DNA of 46,957 nucleotides from NCBI GenBank assembly GCA_017387565.1, contig JAFOEY010000008.1, forward strand, positions 1-46,957. The letters run 5' to 3'. Position 1 is the stretch's first letter; the number at the start of each line of letters is the position of its first letter. The notes beneath the pieces are model-generated. The model was not told where the DNA came from and ran no database searches. It saw nothing but the letters and a program-made list of their open reading frames with translations. The DNA is from Lachnospiraceae bacterium. Its GTDB lineage: Bacteria > Bacillota > Clostridia > Lachnospirales > Lachnospiraceae. The position numbers and the translations under genes were made by a program. Positions 24,165-33,681 of this stretch are shown piece after piece.

Positions 24165-25190
24165 TTATTCAATGACTTTAATCCATCCTTCAGGAGCCTC
24201 AATACGACCCATCTGAATACCGGTTAAGGTGTCATATAATTTTTTGGTAACCGGTCCCATTTCATCCATACCACTGGGGAAACAGATTTCTTTACCATGA
24301 TCTACAATCTTACCTACCGGTGAAATTACCGCTGCTGTACCGCAAAGACCGCATTCTGCAAAATCTTTAATTTCATCAAAGTAAACTTCTCTTTCCTCTA
24401 CTTCCATGCCTAAATATTCTTTTGCAACTACCATAAGAGAGCGGCGTGTAATGGAAGGTAAAATGGTACTTGATTTGGGAGTAACAAACTTGCCGTCTTT
24501 TGTAATAAATACAAAGTTGGCACCGCCTGTTTCCTCAACCTTGGTTCTTGTTGCAGAATCCAGATACATATTTTCATCAAAGCCCTGATGATGCGCATCT
24601 GTAATTGCATATAAACTCATGGCATAGTTAAGACCGGCTTTGATATGACCGGTTCCGTGCGGTGCTGCACGGTCATAATCACAAACGCGAATGGTAATCG
24701 GTTTGGCACCACCTTTAAAGTAAGGACCTACAGGTGTTGCAAAAATACGGAACTGATATTCATCAGCAGGTTTTACACCAATAACCGGATTGGAGCCAAA
24801 CATATAGGGACGAATATATAATGTTGCACCAGAACCATACGGAGGTACATATGCTGCATTTGCTTTTACAACATCTACAACAGCCTGTACAAAACGATCT
24901 TCCGGGAATACCGGCATAACCAGTCTTTCGCAAGAGTCTTTCATACGTGCCGCATTCAGATCAGGACGGAAACATACAATTTTTCCATCCTCTGTTGTAT
25001 ATGCTTTTAATCCTTCGAAACATGTCTGTGCATACTGTAAGACACCGGCACATTCACTGATCACCACATTAGCATCTGAGGTTAATGTTCCTTCATCCCA
25101 TGCTCCGTTTTTGTAGTTGGATACGAATCGTTTGTCTGTCTGGATGTATCCGAATCCCAAATTAGACCAGTCAATGTCTTTCTTTTCCAT
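24165..25190 (-). CDS. ilvE: Branched-chain amino-acid aminotransferase
   Basis: A 341-residue fold-type-IV PLP enzyme that interconverts leucine, isoleucine and valine with their 2-oxo acids. The PLP lysine is K184 in GTGHIKAGLNYAMSL. Other marks are YAQTCFEGLKAY (~53-64), LYIRPYMFG (~124-132) and EVEEREVYFDEI. It is the longer class II (BCAT2-like) form typical of Firmicutes. ATG 25190 has AAGGAAG 8 nt upstream. It is monocistronic: a terminator follows and a damaged copy of the dispersed repeat lies about 50 bp upstream. I see no T-box leader or CodY site that I would defend. Confidence 0.96.
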   Translation of the reverse strand: MEKKDIDWSNLGFGYIQTDKRFVSNYKNGAWDEGTLTSDANVVISECAGVLQYAQTCFEGLKAYTTEDGKIVCFRPDLNAARMKDSCERLVMPVFPEDRFVQAVVDVVKANAAYVPPYGSGATLYIRPYMFGSNPVIGVKPADEYQFRIFATPVGPYFKGGAKPITIRVCDYDRAAPHGTGHIKAGLNYAMSLYAITDAHHQGFDENMYLDSATRTKVEETGGANFVFITKDGKFVTPKSSTILPSITRRSLMVVAKEYLGMEVEEREVYFDEIKDFAECGLCGTAAVISPVGKIVDHGKEICFPSGMDEMGPVTKKLYDTLTGIQMGRIEAPEGWIKVIE

Positions 25191-25237
25191 TTTCTTACTT
25201 CCTTTCTGATTGTAGAATATGATGTGTTTTTATTAAA

Positions 25238-25320
25238 TGATGTTGGGGTCAAAAGGTATTATGCTCCCATGATACCAACGGATTGCTACGCACTTTATGC
25301 TCTCGCAATCCTAGTATCAT
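25238..25320. repeat. Rearranged, internally deleted copy of the dispersed repeat
   Basis: The left end (ATGAT...GGGGTCAAAAGGT, 25238-25258) is followed by the right end in inverted orientation: ATGATACCAACGGATTGC (25269-25286), a hairpin loop, then GCAATCCTAGTATCAT (25305-25320). The 52 bp unit 25269-25320 has its own inverted ends ATGATAC / GTATCAT and is a mini-element. The long hairpin of the full copy is lost. It lies in the 5' region of ilvE. Confidence 0.8.
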
Positions 25321-25474
25321 TAAATAGTAGACAATCTACAATATACTTTTTTTATTATCAGACTTTTACTTTCCAATGTCAATAAAATTTAATTCCCTTT
25401 GGGTATTTGTGTTCCTGAAGACGAAGTCTGAATTTTGAAACCGGTCATTTAATAATACTTTGTGAATAAACCAG

Positions 25475-25966
25475 CTACTTTTTCTTTTGATAAGTAACAA
25501 AATTGTAGCATACGTCAAAATAAGTCTGTTCCTCCGAAATATCCACTACTTCCCAATCTTCCATATCATCCAGATTCGGGAAATAGGTATCCGCCTCATA
25601 TGCTTCATCAATTTTGGTTACTATCGCTTTATCGCAGAACGATAACAGTTGTCGATAAATGCTTTCTCCACCAATCACATAGATTTCTTTATCGGGATAT
25701 TTCTTTAATTCCTCCCATAAATCATCCAGGGAATGAACTACCGTGGCACCATTTACTTTATAGTTTTCACTTCTTGTCAAAACAATATTAACCCTGTTTC
25801 CCAAAGGCTGACTTTGAGGAAAACTCTCCAGCGTTTTTCTTCCCATGATAATCACATTGCCGGTGGTCAACATACGAAAATTTTTCATATCCGAAGGAAT
25901 CTGAATCAAAAGCTTATTTTTATTGCCTATCGCCCAGTTTTTGTCAACTGCCACAATTAAATTCAT
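25475..25966 (-). CDS. folA: Dihydrofolate reductase
   Basis: A 163-residue enzyme that reduces dihydrofolate with NADPH. Family marks are MNLIVAVDKNWAIGNKNKL at the N-terminus, the NADPH-binding GNVIIMGRKTLESFP (~36-50), IYVIGGESIYRQLL (~96-109) and an acidic residue in the substrate pocket (IQIPSDMKNF). Chromosomal trimethoprim-sensitive type by length; I would not predict resistance. The ATG at 25966 has an AAAGGGA 9 nt upstream. It lies 225 bp downstream of thyA in the same direction, a natural pair because thymidylate synthase makes the dihydrofolate that this enzyme recycles. Confidence 0.96.
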   Translation of the reverse strand: MNLIVAVDKNWAIGNKNKLLIQIPSDMKNFRMLTTGNVIIMGRKTLESFPQSQPLGNRVNIVLTRSENYKVNGATVVHSLDDLWEELKKYPDKEIYVIGGESIYRQLLSFCDKAIVTKIDEAYEADTYFPNLDDMEDWEVVDISEEQTYFDVCYNFVTYQKKK

Positions 25967-26191
25967 AAATCATTTCCCTTTCCTAAAAATCATACTGTAT
26001 TTTGAATTCTAAAATACGGTTACATGGTTACCGTTTTATCTTTTACTATGTCTTTTTTACAGTTGCATATGTGGTTTTTATACTGCATTTACTGCTAATC
26101 TGCCGATTTTAATCTGTACGGTTATCTTTTTTATCACAATTGGATTTTCCGATTTTTACCGATTTGATGTTTACAGCCTATTCCGGTTTCA

Positions 26192-27034
26192 TCAAATTGC
26201 AATCGGAATATTTTTAATCTGCGGTTCGGTAATATAATCCTCTACATGCAGATCATCCGTCGTAAACGAATAGAAATCCGTCACCTCCGGATTGAGCCAT
26301 ACTTTTGGTGCAGGATGCTCCGGTCTGTCAAGCAGTTCTTTGATGATATTCACATGTCTGTCATAAATATGGGCATCTGCAATGACATGGATCAATTCTC
26401 CAGGGATCATGTGATTCACCTGGGCAACCATCATCAGTAAAATAGCATACTGGGCAACATTCCAGTTGTTTGCCGCTAACACATCCTGGCTTCGTTGGTT
26501 TAACACCATATTCAAAACCAGACCATCACCTTCCTTGGTAACATTGTAGGTTGCCGAATAGCAACACGGGTCCAGATGTCCGGTTGCAAGATCATGGAAC
26601 TGATATAAATTGGTCAATATGCGGCGGCTGTATGGATTTTCTTTTAATTGTTTTAATACATAATCCATCTGGTCGATTTCTTCCCCTTTGTAAAGGAATT
26701 TTTCTCCCACAACATATCCGTATGCGGTTCCTATGGAACCGTTTTCGTCAGCCCAGCTGTCCCAGATATGCGGTTTTAAATCATGAATATTATTTGATTT
26801 TCTCTGATAAATCCAGAGTATCTCATCCATGGCAGATTTTAAAGCCGTTTTCCGGATGGTAATCGCAGGGAACTCTTTTCGAAGATCATACCGGTTTACC
26901 ACTCCAAATTTTTTAATGGTGTAAGCCTTTGTTCCGTCTTCCCAATGCGGTCTTACCTTTTCTCCTTCCGTACTGGTGCCGTTCTCTAAAATATCACGGC
27001 ACATTTCTTTAAAAATCTTATCTGCGTAACTCAC
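26192..27034 (-). CDS. thyA: Thymidylate synthase
   Basis: A 280-residue enzyme that methylates dUMP to dTMP using methylene-tetrahydrofolate. The catalytic cysteine is C157 in LDPCCYSATY, where the usual PCH motif reads PCC. The phosphate-binding SRRIL (~136), NQRSQDVLAANNWN and HIYDRHV are also present. GTG 27034 is preferred because AAGGAG lies exactly 8 nt upstream; the in-frame ATG at 27076 would put that site inside the gene. It follows the GH13 gene by 51 bp, so both may share a transcript, and folA comes next. Confidence 0.95.
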   Translation of the reverse strand: MSYADKIFKEMCRDILENGTSTEGEKVRPHWEDGTKAYTIKKFGVVNRYDLRKEFPAITIRKTALKSAMDEILWIYQRKSNNIHDLKPHIWDSWADENGSIGTAYGYVVGEKFLYKGEEIDQMDYVLKQLKENPYSRRILTNLYQFHDLATGHLDPCCYSATYNVTKEGDGLVLNMVLNQRSQDVLAANNWNVAQYAILLMMVAQVNHMIPGELIHVIADAHIYDRHVNIIKELLDRPEHPAPKVWLNPEVTDFYSFTTDDLHVEDYITEPQIKNIPIAI

Positions 27035-27085
27035 GATAAAATCTCCTTGTTCTTTTATTTCATTCGATATTTGCAAAAGCAGTAA

Positions 27086-28375
27086 TTACTGCGTTATAGT
27101 CAAAATCACCGGCGTTCCATCTATTTCCAATCTGCCATCTTTCACGGTCTTTACCGTGCCGTCAATCAGATTTTCATAGTCTCCGTCCGGCAGTTCTACT
27201 GTAACGGCCCCACTCTTTGCTTTGAGGGAAAAGACACCGACACATTTTTTTTCGTCACTTCCGCGCTCCATAATTGCAATATCGTTATCGTCATCCGCAC
27301 TTGCAAAGAAATAATCCGATACACCAAACTGCTGTTTTTTGATATGAATGAGTGTCTGTAAAAGCGGTGTCAGATCCGTTCCTGTCGCATAATCAATAGG
27401 TTCCTGTTCAAACAGGCTCGGAAGATGTGTGTTTGCAAACTCCTGACCTGCGTAGATAAGTGTTGTACCCTTCATAAAATACATCATCGCCGTGTAGTTA
27501 CGAAGTGCCATCTCATCTTTCACAAAAGAAGCAATTCGCGGTTGGTCATGATTTTCAAGGCAGCGCATTTTGTTGTAATTATCCGGATAGATTGCCTCCT
27601 GCATATTCATGGCATCCGTCCACTGTGACAAGTGTGCTTCGCCTTTTAAATACCGGTCCATAATCTCACGGATATCGTACTCATACTCCAAATCAAATGC
27701 CTCATACAGCTCGTAATCTTTTGCAGAATATATGCCGTTTCTGCGGGCAAAGTTACCAAAGCTTTGATGTACACTCTCCGCCAGCCAGATACATCCGGGA
27801 TGCACCGTCTCCACTGCTGCCCGAGCCTCTTTCCAGAATTCCACCGGAACGAAAGATGCCACATCGCATCGAAAACCATCCACGATTGTCGCCCACATTT
27901 TCAGTGACTCAATCTGATAATCCCACAGTGCCCGGTTATCGTAATCAAGATCAATGACATCCGACCACTCTCCGCAACGATTTCCAAATGATCCGTCTGC
28001 TTTTCTGTAATAAAACTCCGGATGCTCAGTCACAAGTACTGCATCGGGTGAAGTATGGTTGTAAACCACATCAATGATACACTTCATTCCTCGATTGTGG
28101 ATTTCCTCCACAAGCTCCTTAAAATCCTCCATCGTACCATAAGCAGGATTTACACTGCGGTAATCCTTATTTGCATAGGGACAGCCCAGACTGCCCTTTT
28201 TCCCTTTCTCACCGATTGGATGAATCGGCATGAACCAGATAATATCCGTACCCAGCGCACGAATACGATCCAGATCCGGAATCACTGCCCGAAAAGTTCC
28301 CTCTTTCGTATGACTGCGTACATAAATAGAATAAATCAATTGTTTTTGTAAATTTAAATCCGTCTGTGTTGCCAT
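27086..28375 (-). CDS. Intracellular GH13 alpha-glycosidase (alpha-amylase family)
   Basis: A 429-residue (beta/alpha)8-barrel enzyme without signal peptide, so intracellular. The GH13 triad is visible: nucleophile D171 in VDGFRCDVASF, acid/base E200 in IWLAESVH, and stabiliser D277 in LENHDQPR; region I is IIDVVYNHTS (~100-109). A short C-terminal beta domain (~365-429) follows. It probably trims glycogen, maltodextrin or similar alpha-glucosides; subfamily is not clear. The Shine-Dalgarno AGGAGG is about 16 nt from ATG 28375, unusually far, and the frame is closed by a stop just upstream, so no earlier start exists. Confidence 0.92.
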   Translation of the reverse strand: MATQTDLNLQKQLIYSIYVRSHTKEGTFRAVIPDLDRIRALGTDIIWFMPIHPIGEKGKKGSLGCPYANKDYRSVNPAYGTMEDFKELVEEIHNRGMKCIIDVVYNHTSPDAVLVTEHPEFYYRKADGSFGNRCGEWSDVIDLDYDNRALWDYQIESLKMWATIVDGFRCDVASFVPVEFWKEARAAVETVHPGCIWLAESVHQSFGNFARRNGIYSAKDYELYEAFDLEYEYDIREIMDRYLKGEAHLSQWTDAMNMQEAIYPDNYNKMRCLENHDQPRIASFVKDEMALRNYTAMMYFMKGTTLIYAGQEFANTHLPSLFEQEPIDYATGTDLTPLLQTLIHIKKQQFGVSDYFFASADDDNDIAIMERGSDEKKCVGVFSLKAKSGAVTVELPDGDYENLIDGTVKTVKDGRLEIDGTPVILTITQ

Positions 28376-28478
28376 GATATGTCTGAATTATCCTCCTAGT
28401 CACTTGTTATATTTAGTTACATTTCTGTTGCTTTTCTATCACCTTTTACGATTTCGCCATAGTTTTTGCCACTGCATT

Positions 28479-30083
28479 TTACCGATCCCACTTATCACAC
28501 AGGGAATTGATCTGATCAGCAAATTTTGCCAGATCCTTATTGGCGCCACCTTCATTATGCTGGATAACCACAAGCAGTCTCTGTCCGGCAGCCAAAAGTC
28601 TCGCAAAGACATCGGATACTGCTTTTCCGGGTTTCTTCTTTTCCAGACGAATCGGAGACGCAATATACTCAAGCTCATTGTTAGCCAGGTTAAACCGTGT
28701 TCCGGAATAGGGTGCATAGGCATTGATGCCATGTTCATGAATCAGACACTCCTTAAATGATTCACAGACACTGTCTTCTCCATGCACAACAAATACCCGG
28801 TCCGGTTTCTTTTCAAATCCGTTAATCCAGTCTAACAATCCGTTTTTATCCGCATGGCCGCTCAATCCTACGAGTTGTCGGATACTTGCACGAATCTTGA
28901 TTGGTTCACCAAACAATTTAACCTCATCAATTCCATCTACAATCGCGCGTCCCAAGGTTCCAACTGCCTGATAACCGACAAATAAAATCGTACTTTCCTC
29001 TCTCCAGAGATTGTGTTTCAAATGATGACGGATACGTCCTGCCTCACACATACCCGAAGCGGAAATAATGACTTTTGGTTCTTCATCAAAATTGATGGCT
29101 TTTGATTCATCGGAAGTAATCGTCAGATGAAGACCGGGGAAACTTAAGATATTAATGCCCTGCTTTACGAGTGCCATCGCCTCTTCATCAAAGCAGGTAT
29201 AAATATTCTTCTGGAAAATCCCGGTTGCTTCAACAGCAAGCGGACTGTCTACATATACAGGGAAATCCTCGTGGCCTTCGACCAGTCTGTCATTTTTAAT
29301 CTGTCTAAGGAAATATAAAAGTTCCTGTGTACGGCCTACAGCAAAGGAAGGAATTACAACGTTACCGCCTTTGTCAAAGGTCTCTTTTAAAATAGCTGTC
29401 AGTTCGGCAATATAATCCGGTCTGGTGGCAGAATGCAGACGATCTCCGTATGTAGATTCCATAACGACATAGTCGGCTTCTTCTGTCTTTTTCGGATCTT
29501 TGATTAGTGGCTGGTTTAAATTGCCGATATCACCGGAAAAGACAATCTTTTTCTCTAAACCGGCTTCGCTAATCCATACTTCAATACTGGAAGAACCAAG
29601 CAGATGTCCGATATCGGTAAAGCGCACTTTAATGCCTTCACACAATTCAACCACGCTGTCATAGTGACAGGGAACAATGTGTTTTAATGTTCCGTCTGCA
29701 TCTTCCATTGTGTACAACGGTTCAATCGGATCGGACGACGCACTCCTTTTTGCTTTTCGGCTTTTCCACTCGGCCTCCTGCATCTGGATATGTGCACAGT
29801 CACGTAACATGATGCTGCACAAATCCGCTGTCGCATCTGTCATCAAAATCTGTCCACGGAATCCTCTTGCATATAATAGTGGAAGCATTCCGGAATGATC
29901 CACATGTGCGTGTGTCAAAAGAACATAATCCACAGCCGCGGGACTAACCGGCAATTCGGCATTTTCAAAAACATTAATGCCCTGTTCCATACCATAATCC
30001 ACTAAAATTGTTTTTCCACAGGCCTCCAGGCAGTGACAACTTCCCGTAACCTCGTGAGCAGCTCCAATAAATGTAAGCTTCAT
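28479..30083 (-). CDS. MBL-fold beta-CASP nuclease-like protein
   Basis: A 534-residue metallo-hydrolase of the CPSF-73/RNase J superfamily. The zinc motif is LTHAHVDHSG (H58, H60, D62, H63), with the later ligand in FTDIGHLLGSSSIEV. The beta-CASP domain has VAVGRTQELLYFL-like sequence, SGMCEAGRIRHHL and GYQAVGTLGRAIVDG; a conserved HGED closes the site (~440). Proteins of this type cut RNA, and bacterial members of unknown role (YsH1-like) are common. ATG 30083 has GGAG 7 nt upstream. It is 103 bp upstream of the GH13 gene. Confidence 0.92.
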   Translation of the reverse strand: MKLTFIGAAHEVTGSCHCLEACGKTILVDYGMEQGINVFENAELPVSPAAVDYVLLTHAHVDHSGMLPLLYARGFRGQILMTDATADLCSIMLRDCAHIQMQEAEWKSRKAKRSASSDPIEPLYTMEDADGTLKHIVPCHYDSVVELCEGIKVRFTDIGHLLGSSSIEVWISEAGLEKKIVFSGDIGNLNQPLIKDPKKTEEADYVVMESTYGDRLHSATRPDYIAELTAILKETFDKGGNVVIPSFAVGRTQELLYFLRQIKNDRLVEGHEDFPVYVDSPLAVEATGIFQKNIYTCFDEEAMALVKQGINILSFPGLHLTITSDESKAINFDEEPKVIISASGMCEAGRIRHHLKHNLWREESTILFVGYQAVGTLGRAIVDGIDEVKLFGEPIKIRASIRQLVGLSGHADKNGLLDWINGFEKKPDRVFVVHGEDSVCESFKECLIHEHGINAYAPYSGTRFNLANNELEYIASPIRLEKKKPGKAVSDVFARLLAAGQRLLVVIQHNEGGANKDLAKFADQINSLCDKWDR

Positions 30084-30259
30084 ACCATCACTCCATTCCC
30101 CAAAATTATCTTGTTTACTATACCATTTTGTCTGTCATATTATTATATTTCTTATTCTTTAACACGATTCCTATTCCCTATTTATTAGTATAATATCTTT
30201 TCGTCAAATAGAAAAGAAAAACTTACCATTCCGTCGTTTGCTCCGTCTTTTGCTTATAT
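30084..30259. other. Divergent intergenic region before the histidine kinase
   Basis: AT-rich spacer between the minus-strand nuclease gene and the plus-strand kinase leader. Apart from the kinase promoter at its right end I see no structure. Confidence 0.4.
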
Positions 30260-30288
30260 TTGATTTTCCTTTTTCCTTACTATATAAT
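30260..30288 (+). promoter_or_regulatory. Predicted sigma-A promoter of the hybrid histidine kinase
   Basis: TTGATT (30260-30265), 17 bp, TATAAT (30283-30288). The start point would be at about 30295, inside the dispersed repeat that begins at 30290, so the repeat becomes the 5' leader. Confidence 0.75.
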
Positions 30289-30289
30289 A

Positions 30290-30403
30290 ATGATACTTGG
30301 GGCAAAAGGTCATACTTTTCATGCTTGCATGAAAAAGTATGACTTTGGGACCCGCAAAACATGAGAAAGCAACCCGATTAGGGCGGATTTTGAATGTTTT
30401 AGG
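30290..30403 (+). repeat. Dispersed palindromic repeat, 3'-truncated copy in the kinase leader
   Basis: Begins ATGATAC like the other copies and keeps the long hairpin (30309-30323 with 30328-30343, loop CTTG) and the CCCGATTAGGGCGGATT block. It stops at TTTTAGGA, 18 bp before the kinase ATG, without the third hairpin and right terminus. Confidence 0.88.
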
Positions 30404-30421
30404 AAATATGGGGGAAAAACT

Positions 30422-32947
30422 ATGTATAATATCTATTTTGGAGTGGCATCCATCGCTTTTGTTGTTCTTTTGCTCATATATCTTTTTGTGGAATACCCCA
30501 AAATGTCTGAAAGTAATCTTCGTTTTCGTCACATGGTACTCTCTTTGTTGATTTCAGATATCTTCGATGTTGCGACTGCCATAACCATCGATCACGGAAG
30601 CAGTGTTCCTCCCCTTTTCAACCAAATCCTGAACACCATCTTTTTTATTGTTTCAGCCTATATGGCTTTATGCTATGTACGCTATGTCGAATCTTTTGTA
30701 AAAGGCGGCAAGTTACGGAAAATCTTCAAACCCTGTCTGTTTATTTTTATTGCCTATATTATAACTATGATTGGCAATCTCTTTTTTGGATACTGCTTTT
30801 TCTTTAATGCACAGGGCGAATATATACATGGCCCACTCTATCCGGTTTCCTATGGTACACAAGTACTTCTCGGTCTGATTGGTATATTCTATATTTTTGT
30901 CCATCGACATGAATTTGAGAACAGACAAAAATATGCTCTATGGCTCTTTCTCTTATTAATTGTAATCGGTTTTGTATTTCAAATTATTATCTTCCCCAAA
31001 ACACTGTTTGCAATGTATATGGGGTCTTTAGCCACGTTTATTTTCTTATTTGTCATTGAGACTCCGGATTATCATCAGCTGGCAAAAACGTTGAAAGAAC
31101 TGGATAAGCAGAAAAAAAGAGCGGATGAGGCCAACAAGGCAAAGTCTTTGTTTTTAGCAAAAATGTCACATGAAATCCGTACGCCCATCAATACCATCAT
31201 CGGTATGAATGAGATGATTTTGCGTGAACAGAAAAGTCCCCAGATTCAATCCTATGCCATGGATATCAAAAGTTCTGCAGAAGCCCTGCTTTCTACAATC
31301 AACGATATTCTTGATTTGACAAAAGTAGAATCCGGCAAAATGGAACTTGTCAATATTGAATATGAAGTTAGCAGCCTCTTACATGATGTCATCAACACGA
31401 TTTCCTTAAAAGCGCAGGATAAAAATCTGGAAGTCAAAACCTATCTGGACCATTCCATTCCTTCGCGCTTATACGGAGATGATGTGCGTATCAGACAGAT
31501 TCTGATTAATCTTTTAAACAACGCTGTTAAATATACTGAAAAAGGCTGTATTTCCTTTTCTGTAACACATCAGAAAAATGGTGATAGTGCATTGCTGCGA
31601 TTCGATATTAAAGATACCGGTATCGGAATTCGGCAGGAAGATTTAGACAGACTGTTTGCAGAATTTGAACGTATTGATTCAGTACGCAACCACAAAATAG
31701 AGGGTACCGGGCTTGGCATGAACATTACCCAGCAACTGCTACGACTTATGGGCAGTGAATTAAAGGTAGAGAGTGTTTACGGCAGCGGCTCCCACTTTTA
31801 TTTCGAACTGCAACAACAGATTGTAGACAGTGAACCCATTGGTGATTTGGACAAACGAATTGACGAACAAAAGAAAAATTTTTCTTATAATGTATCCTTT
31901 GTCGCACCGGATGCAAACATTCTGATTGTCGATGATATCGCAACCAACCGTAAAGTCTGCCGGGCTCTTTTAAAAGACACTTTGGTTAAAATCGATGAAG
32001 CTTCCGGCGGATACGAATGCCTGGAATGTGTGAAAGAAAAGCATTATGATCTCATTTTCCTAGATGACATGATGCCTGATCTCGACGGTGTCAGTACACT
32101 AAAAGAAATGCAGAAAACAGAACATACCTGTAAAGACACACCGGTTGTTGCCCTGACTGCAAATGCCATTGTAGGCGCGGAAGAAATGTATTTAAAAGAA
32201 GGATTTAACAGTTTTCTCTCCAAACCGGTCCGCCCCGAAAAATTAGAACGTATGATTCGGGAATTGCTTCCCGAAGAGCTGATTTGTTTAAATTCCGATT
32301 TTTCATCAGATAAGTTGAAAGAAGAATCTGTTTATCTGGAAGAAATGCCCGCCATAGACGGTATTGACTGGGATTATGCAAGGCTTCATATGACAGATGA
32401 CGCCCTGCTAAGAGAAACCATTCAGGATTTCATCAAATCTTCTGCTGCCGAAATGCGTAAATTAAACGGCTATTTTGAAACCATTGAAAACCCGGACAGC
32501 CTGAACCAATATCGAATTACCGTCCATGCCATGAAAAGCAATTCTGCCATGATCGGTGCAACTTCCGTTTCAGGGATTGCCAAGCTCCTTGAGCGTTTTG
32601 CCAATGAACATTTATTTGAAAATATCCGTTATTTCCACACTGTTTTTGAAGCAGAATGGGAGAAACTAACCAATGATTTGCAAAATGCTTTCCGGATTGA
32701 AGAAAGTGAAAAAACAAATACCATTGCACCGGACCGTGATAAAATCTTAGTTAGCCTTAAGCAACTTGAAAATGCAATCATCGACTGTGACATTGATATA
32801 GCAGATGATATCATAAAGCAACTTTCTGTTTATAACTATTCAGATGAGATGCAAAAGATATTTGATGATATGATTGAAGCGGTCGAAAATATTGATGCTG
32901 ACCAGACAACAGCATGCATCAGACAAATGGAGGGGGTATTATCATGA
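30422..32947 (+). CDS. Hybrid sensor histidine kinase with receiver and Hpt domains
   Basis: An 841-residue membrane phosphorelay protein. Seven hydrophobic helices fill residues ~3-210; a coiled linker leads to HisKA with phospho-acceptor H250 (MSHEIRTPINTIIG). HATPase follows with N-box LLNNAVKYTEKG, DTGIGI (~398) and GTGLGM (~428). A receiver domain (~497-620) has acidic pair D504/D505, phospho-acceptor D548 in FLDDMMPDLDG and K601 in LSKPVRPEKL. The Hpt domain carries H702 in VHAMKSNSAMIGA. A separate output regulator is not seen, though the broken receiver protein nearby is a candidate. GGGGGA precedes ATG 30422. The signal is unknown. Confidence 0.93.
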   Translation: MYNIYFGVASIAFVVLLLIYLFVEYPKMSESNLRFRHMVLSLLISDIFDVATAITIDHGSSVPPLFNQILNTIFFIVSAYMALCYVRYVESFVKGGKLRKIFKPCLFIFIAYIITMIGNLFFGYCFFFNAQGEYIHGPLYPVSYGTQVLLGLIGIFYIFVHRHEFENRQKYALWLFLLLIVIGFVFQIIIFPKTLFAMYMGSLATFIFLFVIETPDYHQLAKTLKELDKQKKRADEANKAKSLFLAKMSHEIRTPINTIIGMNEMILREQKSPQIQSYAMDIKSSAEALLSTINDILDLTKVESGKMELVNIEYEVSSLLHDVINTISLKAQDKNLEVKTYLDHSIPSRLYGDDVRIRQILINLLNNAVKYTEKGCISFSVTHQKNGDSALLRFDIKDTGIGIRQEDLDRLFAEFERIDSVRNHKIEGTGLGMNITQQLLRLMGSELKVESVYGSGSHFYFELQQQIVDSEPIGDLDKRIDEQKKNFSYNVSFVAPDANILIVDDIATNRKVCRALLKDTLVKIDEASGGYECLECVKEKHYDLIFLDDMMPDLDGVSTLKEMQKTEHTCKDTPVVALTANAIVGAEEMYLKEGFNSFLSKPVRPEKLERMIRELLPEELICLNSDFSSDKLKEESVYLEEMPAIDGIDWDYARLHMTDDALLRETIQDFIKSSAAEMRKLNGYFETIENPDSLNQYRITVHAMKSNSAMIGATSVSGIAKLLERFANEHLFENIRYFHTVFEAEWEKLTNDLQNAFRIEESEKTNTIAPDRDKILVSLKQLENAIIDCDIDIADDIIKQLSVYNYSDEMQKIFDDMIEAVENIDADQTTACIRQMEGVLS

Positions 32948-33681
32948 ATTTAAAAGAAAAAGGGCTGACAAGAGCACAATTAAAATATCTTGCCATCACG
33001 GCTATGGTCGTAGATCATACAGCATGGGGCTTTGTGGAATTTATGTCCCCACTCGGTCAGATTATGCATCTTTTCGGGCGTCTTACGCTTCCAATCATGT
33101 GTTTTTTTGTTGCAGAAGGATACCGTCATACATCCAATCTCAAAAAATATATTTTACGCATGGCAGTCTTTGCCCTGATTACCGTCATCCCTTTCTATCT
33201 GTTTTTTAACGAAGAATACGAATACCGTCAGAATATTATCTTCGATTTACTCTTAGGTCTATTGGCAGTTACGGCACTTGAACACAAAAAACTTCCCAAG
33301 GCCGCACGTATTTCAATCGTTGCTTTGTTGTTTTTGATTTCTGCAGTCATCGGTGGCTGGGTCATCATGCCTATGATTTATATTCTGGTTTTCTATTACA
33401 ATAAAGAATTTAAAAACAAGGCAAAATGGTTCTGCTTCTTTACCGTTTTATTGGAAATTGTATTATCCGCACTCATTTTGCTGAATCGCCAATTTCATTT
33501 TTCCCACTATGACTGGACACTCACGCAGTGGATTTATCTGTACGGTTTCATGTTAGCATTGATCCCGCTTTCGTTTTATAACAATAAAAAAGGCACAACC
33601 CATACCGGAAAATATTTCTTTTACATATTTTATCCGGCACATTTCGTTGTGCTCTTTCTAATAAAACTGTTGATACAGTAG
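32944..33681 (+). CDS. TraX-family membrane protein
   Basis: A 245-residue protein with seven or eight hydrophobic helices. The family pattern is LKYLAITAMVVDHTAW near the N-terminus, followed by GRLTLPIMCFFVAEGYRHT and TLTQWIYLYGFMLALIPLSF; TraX proteins resemble acyltransferases and F-plasmid TraX acetylates pilin. In Firmicutes they are common chromosomal proteins with unknown substrate. ATG 32944 overlaps the kinase stop codon (ATGA) and has GGAGGGGG 7 nt upstream, so translation is coupled. An upstream in-frame ATG at 32914 lies inside the kinase gene and is rejected. The pairing suggests the kinase controls or depends on it. Confidence 0.88.
   Translation: MNLKEKGLTRAQLKYLAITAMVVDHTAWGFVEFMSPLGQIMHLFGRLTLPIMCFFVAEGYRHTSNLKKYILRMAVFALITVIPFYLFFNEEYEYRQNIIFDLLLGLLAVTALEHKKLPKAARISIVALLFLISAVIGGWVIMPMIYILVFYYNKEFKNKAKWFCFFTVLLEIVLSALILLNRQFHFSHYDWTLTQWIYLYGFMLALIPLSFYNNKKGTTHTGKYFFYIFYPAHFVVLFLIKLLIQ

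Noticed and set aside
25191-25474. T-box leader of ilvE
   Set aside because: No AGGGTGG-type antiterminator box; the region is filled by a damaged dispersed repeat.
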